Shown: positions 16,640-25,055, counted from the stretch's first letter. The stretch is 64,000 bases of DNA from Actinomycetota bacterium (GCA_016870155.1 VGCE01000009.1:1-64000), one strand, 5' to 3'. Notes: a model not told the origin generated them from the letters alone. Made by a program: numbers and translations.

Positions 16640-17161
16640 CTACGCGGCCCGGCGCACCCCGATCAGGTAGGCGCGTCCGCTGCTTGGCGAGAGCCAGACC
16701 TCAGTGCGGGCAGCACTGGTGCGATCACCATTGGTGCAGTAGGTGTAGCGCCCACCCTGGTCGACGCAGATGAGGCCGGGGATCGCCTGTTCCAGCTGGG
16801 CGCGGGCAGACCCCACGCCCACGCCCTCGGCCGTGCGGTAACGGGTGCTGCGGCTCTGGATGCTGACCACCGAACTGCCCTTCACGCGCACGACGAGGCG
16901 CGGGCACCAGGCACCGTTCGGTGGGCACTTCCGCTTGATGCGGCCAAAGGACATCGTGTGCTGCTCCACCGATCCCACGCGGCGCACGACGTCTCGCCGG
17001 GGCTGGCCGAGGGCGCCTGTCACCTGATCCATCGTCTGGCCCAGGCGCACCGGGCCGATCTGCTCGTTGGGGATGAACGGCTCCACCGCCATGGCCGGCG
17101 AGGCGGCGAGTGCCGCGGCGCCTGCGAGGGCGGAGAGCGCGATGAGGATGCGATGAGTCAT
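16640..17161 (-). CDS. Small secreted protein of unknown function
   Basis: 173 residues with an AGGAGG ribosome site and a signal peptide (LIALSALAGAAALAASPAMA). The mature part starts VEPFIPNEQIGPVRLGQTMD, which resembles short beta-sandwich or SmpA/BamE-like regions where the phrase IGxxRLGMT recurs, but I would not assign it. Two cysteines (KCPPNGAWC) and a later CVDQGGRYTYC pair could form disulfides. It follows the 17187 gene on the same strand, 25 bases downstream. Confidence 0.65.
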   Translation of the reverse strand: MTHRILIALSALAGAAALAASPAMAVEPFIPNEQIGPVRLGQTMDQVTGALGQPRRDVVRRVGSVEQHTMSFGRIKRKCPPNGAWCPRLVVRVKGSSVVSIQSRSTRYRTAEGVGVGSARAQLEQAIPGLICVDQGGRYTYCTNGDRTSAARTEVWLSPSSGRAYLIGVRRAA

Positions 17162-17186
17162 GGCCGTGGGTTCCTCCTGGTTGTGA

Positions 17187-19274
17187 TCAGCCTGCGGGAC
17201 GGGTGACGGTAACCGCGTTCGCTCCAGCGATGCGGGCCGAGATGGCGATGGTTCCCGTCACGACGCCGGCGGGGGCGAGCGTGAGGGTGATCACCCGGCG
17301 GCCGGCGCCGGTGGCGACGAAGGCCTGCTTGCCGATCACCCGGCCGCTCGCGGTGCGCGCAACCACGACCACGCGCCCGGCCCGCCGGGTGGTGACCACC
17401 ACCCGGTTGGCGCCCGCGCGCAGCGCGGATGGTGCCGACATCGTGACGGGGTTGGCTCCCACTAGGCGCAGGGAGTCCAAGTCGAAGCCCGGATCGAGGC
17501 CCGGCCGGCGCGCCGTGGCCGACACGCCCACGAGGCCGCGGCGCGCGCCGGAGTTGAGCGGCACGCTCACCCAGCGCACGCCAGCCTTGGCGAAGCGCAC
17601 TACCTGGCGGCCGATCACCCTGGAGCGCTTCGCGCGCTCGGCGTCGCGGAAGTCGCGCCTCAGCACCACCACCACGCGCGACGCCTGGAACGTGCGCACG
17701 CGCACGCGCACCGGGCCTGCCACCGGGGCGGTCTTCCTCACCAGCAGGCCCACGCGGGCCACGGCCCTACGGGCCGGCAGGGCGACGCGCTGGCCGGTGT
17801 CCACGCCGGCGGTGGGAGCCCCCGGCGCGGCGATGGCGCCCTCCATGCCATTGACCACCGGGGCCAGGCCCCCATCGGGGGCGGGCTGGATGTCGATGCC
17901 GCCGGGGCCCGGGGGCGGCGGCGGAGGCACGGCACCCAGTTGATCGGGGCGCTCGTATGCGCCGATGTCCGGGGCGGGGTTGCGCAGGTTGTTGCCCGCG
18001 CGCGGGCGGGCTTCCGGCGCGGCGTCGCCGTCAGGCGGCATCGACAGCGACTGCGGGTAGACATCGGCGACCATTGCCGAGAACTGGTCGGAGGCACGAT
18101 CGATCAGGGAAGACCCGGCCGCGGGCATCATGCCGCCCGGCCAATCACGGCCTGCGAGGCCGCCCTCCACACCCGGGTCGCCAGTGTGGATCAGGGTGCT
18201 AGATACGTCGCAACAACCAAAACCCATCAGGAGGTTCCGGCCCAACGGGCCGGGCACCGGGGCCACGTAGGTGTTGTGGATTACGCCGCCCGTGCCGCCG
18301 GGGAGATCGATGTGGCTGATGGCACCAGGGCAGCCCGGGGCCGGCACGCGAAGCAGCGACCCCGCGAGCAGAAAGTATGCCTCGATGCCCGGCGCTCTCG
18401 CCGGGAACACCGCGAGGGCCGGCATGCACGAGCGTTGCCAGATGCTCGAGAGAACAATGCGAGGCCTGTTTTGGTTTTGCACAACGCCGCCGGGCTCCTC
18501 GCGCACCTCCACGGCGTAGGTGTTCTGGCCCTGCGGCGTGGTGATGGCCGTGTTGTAGATGCCCGGACTTCCTCCCCACGATGCAAGGCCGCCGGCCAGA
18601 ACCGTGGCGTTCACAGTCGGCGCCGCCAAACTGCCGACGACACGGGAGGCCACCGCCAGGCGCCCGCCCGACACGGTGGAGAACTGGATCAGGCCCGTAC
18701 CCGTCGCGACCATGGCCGTGGGGTGCCCGCTGGCGACTACCAGCGAACTGCCTACGTAGGTGCCGTCGGTGCGCAGGCTCACCGTGGGGGCATCGGCACG
18801 AAGGCGCGTTATGGTGGCGCCATGCAGTTGGACCCACGGACCGGTGGCCGACACCCAGGTGCCCGGGGCCGTGCCCGTGATGCCGAGATCTGACAGGCCG
18901 GCCCCGCCGCCGAAGACCAGCCTGCCCTGGCCGGTCAGGTTCACCAGCGCCTGCACGCCCCCCGGACCGACCATTTGCACCGCGCCGCGGAACTGCACGA
19001 GCCGCGTCACGTCGTGGCGCCCGGGGCGGAGGTACACGAACACCCCCCGGCCCGGCGGGGCGGCGTTCTCGAGCACCGCGGCGCGCGCGATGGTGCGGCA
19101 GCCCAGCCGCAGGTCCCATTGGTTGTCCACCACCTCCAGGCCGCAGCGGGCGTCGTCGCCCGCCACCGGGTCCACGAGCACCGACAGGCGTTCCCCCGCG
19201 CCGCCGGCGAGCGCGAGGGTGGGCATCGTCAGCACGGTGGCGGCGACGAGCGATATGCGAGTGGCGGGGCTCAC
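17187..19274 (-). CDS. Large secreted protein with a predicted right-handed beta-helix
   Basis: 695 residues from GTG 19274, with a GGAGG ribosome site 6 bases upstream and a signal peptide (ISLVAATVLTMPTLALAGG). Residues ~60-260 have the repeated short strand pattern of pectate-lyase-like helices (GVFVYLRPGRHDVTRLVQF, GLSDLGITGTAPGTWVSATG). The segment GNNLRNPAPDIGAYERPDQL, common in CSLREA/polymorphic repeat proteins, ends that region. A Pro-rich linker follows (PPPPPPGPGG), then ~230 residues of Arg/Val-rich beta structure (RVVVVLRRDF, RVVVTTRRAGRVVVVARTA). It is likely surface-exposed; no catalytic residues were assigned. Confidence 0.75.
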   Translation of the reverse strand: MSPATRISLVAATVLTMPTLALAGGAGERLSVLVDPVAGDDARCGLEVVDNQWDLRLGCRTIARAAVLENAAPPGRGVFVYLRPGRHDVTRLVQFRGAVQMVGPGGVQALVNLTGQGRLVFGGGAGLSDLGITGTAPGTWVSATGPWVQLHGATITRLRADAPTVSLRTDGTYVGSSLVVASGHPTAMVATGTGLIQFSTVSGGRLAVASRVVGSLAAPTVNATVLAGGLASWGGSPGIYNTAITTPQGQNTYAVEVREEPGGVVQNQNRPRIVLSSIWQRSCMPALAVFPARAPGIEAYFLLAGSLLRVPAPGCPGAISHIDLPGGTGGVIHNTYVAPVPGPLGRNLLMGFGCCDVSSTLIHTGDPGVEGGLAGRDWPGGMMPAAGSSLIDRASDQFSAMVADVYPQSLSMPPDGDAAPEARPRAGNNLRNPAPDIGAYERPDQLGAVPPPPPPGPGGIDIQPAPDGGLAPVVNGMEGAIAAPGAPTAGVDTGQRVALPARRAVARVGLLVRKTAPVAGPVRVRVRTFQASRVVVVLRRDFRDAERAKRSRVIGRQVVRFAKAGVRWVSVPLNSGARRGLVGVSATARRPGLDPGFDLDSLRLVGANPVTMSAPSALRAGANRVVVTTRRAGRVVVVARTASGRVIGKQAFVATGAGRRVITLTLAPAGVVTGTIAISARIAGANAVTVTRPAG

Positions 19275-19383
19275 GGAGGACCTCCGTCCGTCACCTTACT
19301 CCGCGCGCGCCGTGGGGCAAGCGCGCCGGGGCGCGGTGCCAGCGCGCCCCGGAGAGCACCACCGCGCCACCTGCTGCATCACG

Positions 19384-19716
19384 TCATAGGAACGCGAGCA
19401 CGGCGGTGATATCCCCATCGTCATCGGCGCGCACGAACAGCCACCACCGATAGAAGTCGTCCCGGGCATCGGAGGTGATGCCCACGCCGCGCTCGGCGCT
19501 GTCGGCAGGCGTGAGGCGGAACACCGCATCGGTCACCGCCGCGGGGTCGAGGGCGTCGGCACCGAAGCCGATGAGGGCCGTGCGCACGGCGTCCGGGGCG
19601 CTGCCCTCTCCCCCCTCGTACCGGGCACCGCAGCCCGGGCAGGCGCCGGGTGCGATGTCGTCGGCACCCTCCACCACCACCGCTCCGCACAGCGGGCAGT
19701 CGAGCCGCGCGCTCAC
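19384..19716 (-). CDS. Zinc-ribbon protein of unknown function
   Basis: 110 residues from GTG 19716, overlapping the stop of the upstream membrane-protein gene by 4 bases. Two CxxC pairs (LDCPLCG and GACPGCGARY, residues ~7-29) form a zinc ribbon. The rest is a small acidic domain ending DDDGDITAVLAFL. It is the last gene of the rph operon. The longer in-frame extension across the neighbour is a shadow. A partner-binding or regulatory role is plausible but not shown. Confidence 0.7.
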   Translation of the reverse strand: MSARLDCPLCGAVVVEGADDIAPGACPGCGARYEGGEGSAPDAVRTALIGFGADALDPAAVTDAVFRLTPADSAERGVGITSDARDDFYRWWLFVRADDDGDITAVLAFL

Positions 19717-20417
19717 CGGGTGACGATGGGGATGATGAGCGATGACAGCACGATCACGCCGGCGGTGATGGTCATCCACGGCGTACCGCGGTCGCGCGCG
19801 AGGCGGTGCACCCCGTAGTAGGCCACCACCGTCGCCACGCCCGCGGCAATCACCGTGATGAATGAGATGGTGATGCTGAAGTCGCGCGACACCGCCACGC
19901 CCGCCAGCACGGTGGACAGCAGGGCGCCGAGCGCCACCGAATCGAGCCCGCCCGCGTCGAAGTCGCGCAGGTTGTTGGCCTCCCAGGCCATCCACATGCC
20001 GGCGAAGATGAACCACACGGCCATGATCAACTGGGCCGTGGCGCGGATCTCGGCGGGGGTGCCGCGCCAGTCCACGAACAGCAGCACGGCCTCCACGATC
20101 TGCACGCCCGCAGCCACGGCCACGGCAGGCCACGCGATGCCGAGTAACTGCTTCTGCCCGGGGTTCATCTGCGCCGGGCCGGGGATCTCCATCTCGGGGT
20201 CCACGGGGTGGATGCGCCCGCTGGCGATGAGCCGGCCGCGCACCCAGATGCCGATGCCCATCACCGCGAGACCCGCGATGGCCCCGATGATGAACGACGT
20301 CAGCGCCACGCCGGCCGGGGTGCCACCCGCAACGCGCATGGCGTTGTAGATGACCACCCACCCGATGAGGATGGCCGACAGACTCCACGAGAGGAGGCGG
20401 CCGGGGGCCAGGCTCAC
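19713..20417 (-). CDS. Integral membrane protein of unknown function
   Basis: 234 residues from GTG 20417, overlapping the upstream reductase gene by 4 bases. About six hydrophobic helices are visible (for example LLSWSLSAILIGWVVIYNAM, VALTSFIIGAIAGLAVMGIG and MTITAGVIVLSSLIIPIV). A loop between helices 2 and 3 reads HPVDPEMEIPGPAQMNPGQK. I do not recognise the family. Its tight coupling with rph, rdgB, a reductase and a zinc ribbon points to a constitutive housekeeping unit. Confidence 0.7.
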   Translation of the reverse strand: MSLAPGRLLSWSLSAILIGWVVIYNAMRVAGGTPAGVALTSFIIGAIAGLAVMGIGIWVRGRLIASGRIHPVDPEMEIPGPAQMNPGQKQLLGIAWPAVAVAAGVQIVEAVLLFVDWRGTPAEIRATAQLIMAVWFIFAGMWMAWEANNLRDFDAGGLDSVALGALLSTVLAGVAVSRDFSITISFITVIAAGVATVVAYYGVHRLARDRGTPWMTITAGVIVLSSLIIPIVTR

Positions 20418-21151
20418 GTGCGCTCCGCCTGACCGCCGTCCACCACCAGGCACTGGCCCGTGACGTATTCGGCGCTCACGAGGTAGAGCATGGCATCCAC
20501 CACGTCGCCGGGTGTGCCCACGCGGCCGAGGATGGTCTCGGATGCCACGTTGGCCTCCACCTGGTCGCTCGATCCGTCGGGCATCAGCACGGGCCCGGGG
20601 ACGATCGCGTTTGCGAGCACATGCGGCGCGTAGGCCTGGGCGAGGATGCGCGTGAGCATCACCAGCCCGGCCTTGCTCACCGAGTGCGGGGCGCGGTGGG
20701 GCCACGGGCGAAGGCCGGCGACGTCGCCGATGTTGACGATGCGGCCGAACCCGCGCTCGGCCATGGCACCGCCCAGCGCCTGCGACAAGAACATCGGCGC
20801 CGTGAGGTTGGTGGCCATGGCGCGCTCCCACATGGCGCGGTCCACCTGGTCGAACGGTGCGCTCTCCCAGGTGCTGGCCGAGTTGATGAGGATGTCCACG
20901 CCACCGAGCGCCTGCTCGGCCTCGGCCGCCAGCGCCTCGGCGGCACCCGGCTCGCCTAGGTCGGCCTGCAGCACCACGGCGTTCACCCCACGCTCGCGGC
21001 AGGCGGCGGCCAGGGCCACGGCGTCGTCTGCTGATGAGCGGTGGTGAATCGCCACATCCACCCCGCTCGCGGCCAGCGCCGACACCATCGCGGCGCCCAC
21101 GCGGCGCGCGCCTCCGGTGACCAGGGCCCTCTTTCCGGCCGGGTCGATCAT
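20414..21151 (-). CDS. Pteridine-reductase-like short-chain dehydrogenase with altered active site
   Basis: 245 residues with an SDR Rossmann fold. TGGARRVG (residues 12-19) is the nucleotide loop in the form typical of FolM/PTR1 pteridine reductases, and NSAS (90-93) is the NNAG equivalent. In PTR1 the catalytic set is Asp-Tyr-Lys with Asp and Tyr 13 apart. Here D143 and K160 are kept but position 156 is His (PHSVSKAG, codon CAC) instead of Tyr. Activity may be changed or lost. It overlaps rdgB and the downstream membrane gene by 4 bases each, so all are translated in series. Confidence 0.75.
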   Translation of the reverse strand: MIDPAGKRALVTGGARRVGAAMVSALAASGVDVAIHHRSSADDAVALAAACRERGVNAVVLQADLGEPGAAEALAAEAEQALGGVDILINSASTWESAPFDQVDRAMWERAMATNLTAPMFLSQALGGAMAERGFGRIVNIGDVAGLRPWPHRAPHSVSKAGLVMLTRILAQAYAPHVLANAIVPGPVLMPDGSSDQVEANVASETILGRVGTPGDVVDAMLYLVSAEYVTGQCLVVDGGQAERT

Positions 21152-21759
21152 GCGGCGGCCTCCTGAGCATCCGCGCCGCCGTCCGCCCCGGCGATCCCCA
21201 GCATGCGGGCCATGCCGCGGGCGGCGCGGCCACGATGGCTGATCTCGGCCTTCTCGTCGCGGGTCATCTCGGCCAGCGTGCGCTGGTCGGAACGCGGCCG
21301 GAACACCGGGTCGTAACCAAAGCCATCCGCCCCGGCGGCCTCGCGCGTGATCTCGCCCGCCAGCACCCCGCTGCTGATGAGCACCGCGCCATCGGGGGCG
21401 ATGCAGTAGAGCACGCAGGCGAAGGCCGCCCCGCGTTGGTGACTGTCACCAAGTTCGGTGAGCAGGAGGTTGCAGTTGTCGGCGTAGGTGGCATCGGGGC
21501 CGGCGTAGCGCGACGAATAGACGCCCGGGCGACCATCGAGCCCGTGCACGAACAGCCCCGAGTCATCGGCCACGACCCAGGCGTCGGCGGGGGCGTCGGG
21601 CCGCAGGGCCTCGGCCTTGATGCGCGCGTTCTGCACCAGCGTGGTGCCGGTCTCGTCAGGATCGAACCCGTCGGGCGCGGCGGTCACCTGCGTGCCGGCG
21701 AGCAGCGCTTCGAGCTCGCGCACCTTGTCCTTGTTGCCCGTGGCCAGCATCACGCGCAC
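21148..21759 (-). CDS. rdgB: XTP/dITP pyrophosphatase (RdgB/HAM1)
   Basis: 203 residues. This cytoplasmic enzyme hydrolyses ITP, dITP and XTP to monophosphates, keeping deaminated purines out of nucleic acids. Family motifs are visible: TGNKDK (residues 7-12), DDSGL (~69), GVYSSRYAG (~82), GFGYDPVF (~145) and SHRGRA (~177). The start lies 3 bases after rph, the standard arrangement in actinobacteria, and the end overlaps the next gene by 4 bases. One copy of the recurrent 13-bp palindrome falls in this gene at 21438-21450, where it encodes GDSH. Confidence 0.93.
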   Translation of the reverse strand: MRVMLATGNKDKVRELEALLAGTQVTAAPDGFDPDETGTTLVQNARIKAEALRPDAPADAWVVADDSGLFVHGLDGRPGVYSSRYAGPDATYADNCNLLLTELGDSHQRGAAFACVLYCIAPDGAVLISSGVLAGEITREAAGADGFGYDPVFRPRSDQRTLAEMTRDEKAEISHRGRAARGMARMLGIAGADGGADAQEAAA

Positions 21760-21762
21760 GGG

Positions 21763-22479
21763 CTACCCCGCGATCGCGGCGCGCTGCAGCACGGTGAGCT
21801 CAGCGCAGCCGGCCAGGGCCATGTCGAGCAGGCCGTCCACCACCGCGCGCTCAACGGGCGGGCCCTCGGCCGTGGCCTGCACCTCAACCAGCAGGCCCGA
21901 TCCGGTGGCCACCACGTTCATGTCCACCTCGGCGCGGGAGTCCTCCACGTAGGGGAGGTCCAGCAGCGACTGGCCGTCCACCACGCCCACGCTCACGGCG
22001 GCGATGCTGTCGCGAAGCGGAAGCTCACCGATGAGGCCCTTCTCCACCAGGGTCTGCAGCGCCATCTCGAGCGCCACGTAGCCGCCGGTGATGCTGGCGC
22101 AGCGCGTTCCGCCGTCGGCCTGGATCACATCGCAGTCCACCCACACCGAGCGCTCGCCCAGCTTCTCGAGGTCCATCACGCTGCGCAGCGACCGGCCGAT
22201 GAGGCGCTGGATCTCCGTGCTGCGCCCATCCACCTTGCCGCGCGATGCGTCGCGCTGCTTGCGGGTGTCGGTGCTGCCGGGGAGCATCCCGTACTCGGCG
22301 GTAACCCACCCCTTGCCGCTGCCGCGGCGCCAGCCCGGCACGTGCTCCTCCACCATGGCGGTGCAGATCACCCGCGTGGTGCCCGCGGCGATCAGCACGC
22401 TGCCAGTGGCACTCGTGATGAAGCCGGGCTCGATCCTGATGGGCCGGAGCTCGTCCGGCTGCCTTCCGTCTGCGCGCAT
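21763..22479 (-). CDS. rph: Ribonuclease PH
   Basis: 238 residues, full length for the family. This phosphorolytic 3'-5' exonuclease trims tRNA precursors at the CCA end. The start MRADGRQPDELRPI is typical, followed by CTAMVEEHVPGW, AEYGMLPGST, the conserved QADGGTRCASITG segment and the DLPYVEDSRAEVDMNVV segment. ATG 22479 was chosen because TATCCT sits 6 bases before it; longer frames run through the divergent sirtuin gene. It heads the five-gene unit rph, rdgB, reductase, membrane protein, zinc ribbon. Confidence 0.95.
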   Translation of the reverse strand: MRADGRQPDELRPIRIEPGFITSATGSVLIAAGTTRVICTAMVEEHVPGWRRGSGKGWVTAEYGMLPGSTDTRKQRDASRGKVDGRSTEIQRLIGRSLRSVMDLEKLGERSVWVDCDVIQADGGTRCASITGGYVALEMALQTLVEKGLIGELPLRDSIAAVSVGVVDGQSLLDLPYVEDSRAEVDMNVVATGSGLLVEVQATAEGPPVERAVVDGLLDMALAGCAELTVLQRAAIAG

Positions 22480-22486
22480 CGGGGCA

Positions 22487-22492
22487 GGATAG
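22487..22492 (-). promoter_or_regulatory. -10 hexamer TATCCT of the rph operon, leaderless
   Basis: TATCCT on the minus strand ends 6 bases before the rph ATG at 22479. No ribosome site is present. Confidence 0.55.
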
Positions 22493-22568
22493 CCATCGGG
22501 CGGGCGCCGGACCGCGCCCGGGCAGAGGGGTATCCAGCCGCGAGGCTGACGCGCATTCGCGGCCTCGG

Positions 22569-22574
22569 TAGCCT
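22569..22574 (+). promoter_or_regulatory. -10 hexamer TAGCCT of the sirtuin gene
   Basis: TAGCCT ends 8 bases before the ATG at 22583, back to back with the rph promoter 77 bases away. Confidence 0.5.
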
Positions 22575-22582
22575 CAAGCTCC

Positions 22583-23353
22583 ATGAGCGACTCCCCTGAG
22601 GCCCTCGCCGCACTGCTCCGCGACGCCCACCACGCCGTGGTGCTCACGGGCGCAGGCATCAGCACCGAGAGCGGCATCCCCGACTTCCGGTCGGCAGGCG
22701 GGCTGTGGGAAACGTACGACCCGATGAAGGTCGCGTCGATGCGCACCTTCATGGACGACCCGGCGCTCTTCTGGCGGTTCCACCGGCCGCGAATCGACAT
22801 GCTGGGCGCGGTGGACCCCAACCCGGCGCACGAGGCCGTGGCCGAGCTGCAGCGGCGGGGAATCGTGAAGGCCGTCATCACCCAGAACATCGACCGGCTG
22901 CATTCGCGGGCCGGAGCGGTGGACGTGATCGAGGTGCATGGGTCGCTCGACGGCGGGCGGTGCATGCGGTGCAGCCACACCGTGAGTATGGATGAACTCT
23001 GCGCCCGGGCAGACGCGGCCAGTGACGGCGTGCCCCGGTGCAACTGCGGGTTCCAGATGAAGAGCGGCGTGGTGCTGTTCGGCGAGCAGATGCCCATGGA
23101 GGCCATCGAGGCGGCCTACGACGCCGCCGAGCGCGCGGACGTGATGCTGGTGATCGGATCGAGCCTGCAGGTGACCCCCGTGAGCCAGCTTCCGGGGGTG
23201 GTGCTGTCACGCGGCGGGCGCCTCGCGATACTCACCGAGAGCGAGACCGACTACGACGCGCGCTGCACGGTGAGGGTCCACGAGAAGGCCGGGCCCACCA
23301 TGCAGGCGGTGGTGGCGGCCCTGGGCCCCGAGCCGCAGGTGTCAGGCACTTAA
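22583..23353 (+). CDS. cobB: NAD-dependent protein deacylase (sirtuin, CobB/Sir2 family)
   Basis: 256 residues, typical for bacterial sirtuins. It removes acyl groups from protein lysines using NAD. The NAD loop GAGISTESGIPDFRS (residues 23-37), TQNIDRLH (100-107) and catalytic H119 in EVHGS are intact. C127, C130, C153 and C155 form the zinc site. The last codons lie inside the 46-bp palindrome at 23338-23383, which probably terminates it. A second, atypical sirtuin-like gene lies at 59686. Confidence 0.93.
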   Translation: MSDSPEALAALLRDAHHAVVLTGAGISTESGIPDFRSAGGLWETYDPMKVASMRTFMDDPALFWRFHRPRIDMLGAVDPNPAHEAVAELQRRGIVKAVITQNIDRLHSRAGAVDVIEVHGSLDGGRCMRCSHTVSMDELCARADAASDGVPRCNCGFQMKSGVVLFGEQMPMEAIEAAYDAAERADVMLVIGSSLQVTPVSQLPGVVLSRGGRLAILTESETDYDARCTVRVHEKAGPTMQAVVAALGPEPQVSGT

Positions 23354-23383
23354 CCGAAGGCCTTCGGTTAAGTGCCTGACACC
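23338..23383. repeat. 46-bp perfect palindrome overlapping the cobB stop; probable bidirectional terminator
   Basis: The left arm 23338-23360 and right arm 23361-23383 are exact reverse complements (23 bases each, no spacer). The arm begins GGTGTCAGGCACTTAACC. It includes the TAA stop of cobB and ends 20 bases before the stop of the convergent gene at 23404, so it could stop transcription from both sides or extrude as a cruciform. It is richer in A and T than its surroundings, and could also be a mobile REP-like sequence. Confidence 0.8.
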
Positions 23384-23403
23384 GGGGTTCGCCAGCGGGC
23401 GGG

Positions 23404-23709
23404 CTACTGGCGCACGTACACGTGCACCAGGTCCATCTCGGTGCGCGTGGGGGGGCCCGTGATGAGGCCCTCGATGCTGTCCATGAAGGCGGCGAATGAG
23501 GCCAGGCTGTTGGCGTCGGCCCCGGCCTGCCAGTTGTCGAACACCCCGATGCCGCGGATGGTTCCGCTTGCTGCGTCGCCCGTGATGAGCGCGAACTCCT
23601 CCTCGGGCTGAGCCTGCACGAACGCATCGGCGAACGCGATGTACTTGTCCTTCACCTCGTCGTAGTGGCCGGGCTTGGCCTGGAGGGTGAACTCGATCAC
23701 TGCGGGCAT
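23404..23709 (-). CDS. Small antibiotic-biosynthesis-monooxygenase-like (ABM fold) protein
   Basis: 101 residues from ATG 23709, preceded by AGGAGG. The opening PAVIEFTLQAKPGHYDEVKD and the later LVHVYVR strand fit the ferredoxin-like ABM dimer fold (HmoB/YgiN-like), whose members include heme-degrading and quinol monooxygenases. No catalytic residue can be assigned from sequence, so the activity is open. Three copies of a 13-bp palindrome lie 45-102 bases upstream, which suggests dedicated regulation. Confidence 0.65.
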   Translation of the reverse strand: MPAVIEFTLQAKPGHYDEVKDKYIAFADAFVQAQPEEEFALITGDAASGTIRGIGVFDNWQAGADANSLASFAAFMDSIEGLITGPPTRTEMDLVHVYVRQ

Positions 23710-23753
23710 TGAGGCCTCCTGCGGTAGGTTTGACGGGTCGACTCTGCTGCATC

Positions 23754-23811
23754 GGTGACAGTCACGGCCCGCTCCGGTGACAGTCACCGAGGGGGCGTGG
23801 TGACTGTCACC
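23754..23811. promoter_or_regulatory. Three copies of the palindrome GGTGAC(A/T)GTCACC
   Basis: Copies lie at 23754-23766 (last base G instead of C), 23776-23788 and 23799-23811, spaced 22 and 23 bases, about two helical turns. They sit between the MFS gene end at 23820 and the start of the small gene at 23709, as expected for an operator array. Further copies occur at 21438-21450, 39767-39779 and 63429-63441. Confidence 0.65.
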
Positions 23812-23819
23812 GGGGGTCG

Positions 23820-25055
23820 CTAGGCCAGCCCCGGGGCGCTGTCGTCCATCGCGCGCACGCTCGGCGTGGCCAGCACCATCGCCACGTTGGCGAACACCGC
23901 GGCCACGGCCAGCCACATCATTCCCGACAGGCCGATGCCGGCGATGATGACACCTGCGATTCCGAAGCCGATGGGCTGGCACACCTGGCTGCCCAGCGCG
24001 CGGAATGAGCCCACGCGCGAACGGAGGTCGGGGGTCACCTGCCGGGTGATGGTGGTCTCGAGGAGGCTGCCCGAGATGATGATGACCGTGCCGCCCAGCC
24101 ATGCGCATGCCGCGATGACCGCCGTGGGCGCCGGCACCGACAGCGCGATGAAGGTGCCCACGAACGGCATGGTCACCGCGTAGGCCAGCACAAGCGGTCG
24201 GCGCGGGGTGAGGCGCGCCACGATGAGCCCGCCGGTCACGAACCCCAGCCCGAACGCCGACACGATCGCGGCGTACGAGGCGGCGCCGTCCAGGTACTCC
24301 TCGGCGATCAGCGGCCCGGCCACGAAGATCGCCGGCATCACGAGCAGCGCGTAGAACGACTCGCCCAGCACCACCACCACGAGCCATGTGCGCCGACGGA
24401 AGGCGTCCCAGCCGTCGCGCAGGTCATGCAGGAACGACCGTCCGCGCTCAGCCATGGCCACCACGCGGAAGCGCGCGAAGCTGAGCAGCACGATCGCCAC
24501 CGCGAAGGTAACGGCGTCGAGCGCGATCGCGCCGGCGGGCGAGATGAGCGCCACCGCGGTGCCCCCGAGGATTCCCCCGGCCAGCATCCCCACCGCGGGG
24601 GTCATGGCGATGAGCCCATAAGCCTCCTGCAGGCGCCCGGGCGACACCGACTGCGGGAGGATTCCCGAGAGCGCCGGGCGGAAGAACGCCTCCGCCGTGC
24701 CGTACACGAACGTGATTGCCACGATGGCCGGCACGCCTCCCACCCCGAGCAGCAGGATGGCGGTGAACGTGGCCTGGCACCCTGCGCGCACGGCGTCGCT
24801 GGAGATCATCACGGTACGGCGCGACATGCGGTCGGCCCACACGCCGCCGATGAGCAGGAACAGCACCAGGGGCACCGCGCGGGCACCCAGCACAAGGCCG
24901 ATGTCGCCGGCGCCACCGCCAAGGGCGATGATGGCGAAGGGCACGGCCACCGACGCCACGGCGTCGCCCACGGCACTCAACAGCTGCGAGCTGAACAAAA
25001 GCCGGAACGATTGCTCGCGCAGGCATCCGACGCCGGGGAGCGCGAGGACCGACAT
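23820..25055 (-). CDS. MFS transporter, EntS/DHA3-like exporter
   Basis: 411 residues from ATG 25055 (a GTG three codons upstream at 25064 is also possible). It has about 12 hydrophobic helices. The loop between helices 2 and 3 reads GGVWADRMSRRTVM, the MFS signature. The early segment SFRLLFSSQLLSAVGDAVAS resembles the DHA3 family of drug and siderophore exporters. The substrate is unknown. It follows the rhodopsin gene on the same strand after 53 bases, so they may be cotranscribed. Confidence 0.8.
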   Translation of the reverse strand: MSVLALPGVGCLREQSFRLLFSSQLLSAVGDAVASVAVPFAIIALGGGAGDIGLVLGARAVPLVLFLLIGGVWADRMSRRTVMISSDAVRAGCQATFTAILLLGVGGVPAIVAITFVYGTAEAFFRPALSGILPQSVSPGRLQEAYGLIAMTPAVGMLAGGILGGTAVALISPAGAIALDAVTFAVAIVLLSFARFRVVAMAERGRSFLHDLRDGWDAFRRRTWLVVVVLGESFYALLVMPAIFVAGPLIAEEYLDGAASYAAIVSAFGLGFVTGGLIVARLTPRRPLVLAYAVTMPFVGTFIALSVPAPTAVIAACAWLGGTVIIISGSLLETTITRQVTPDLRSRVGSFRALGSQVCQPIGFGIAGVIIAGIGLSGMMWLAVAAVFANVAMVLATPSVRAMDDSAPGLA

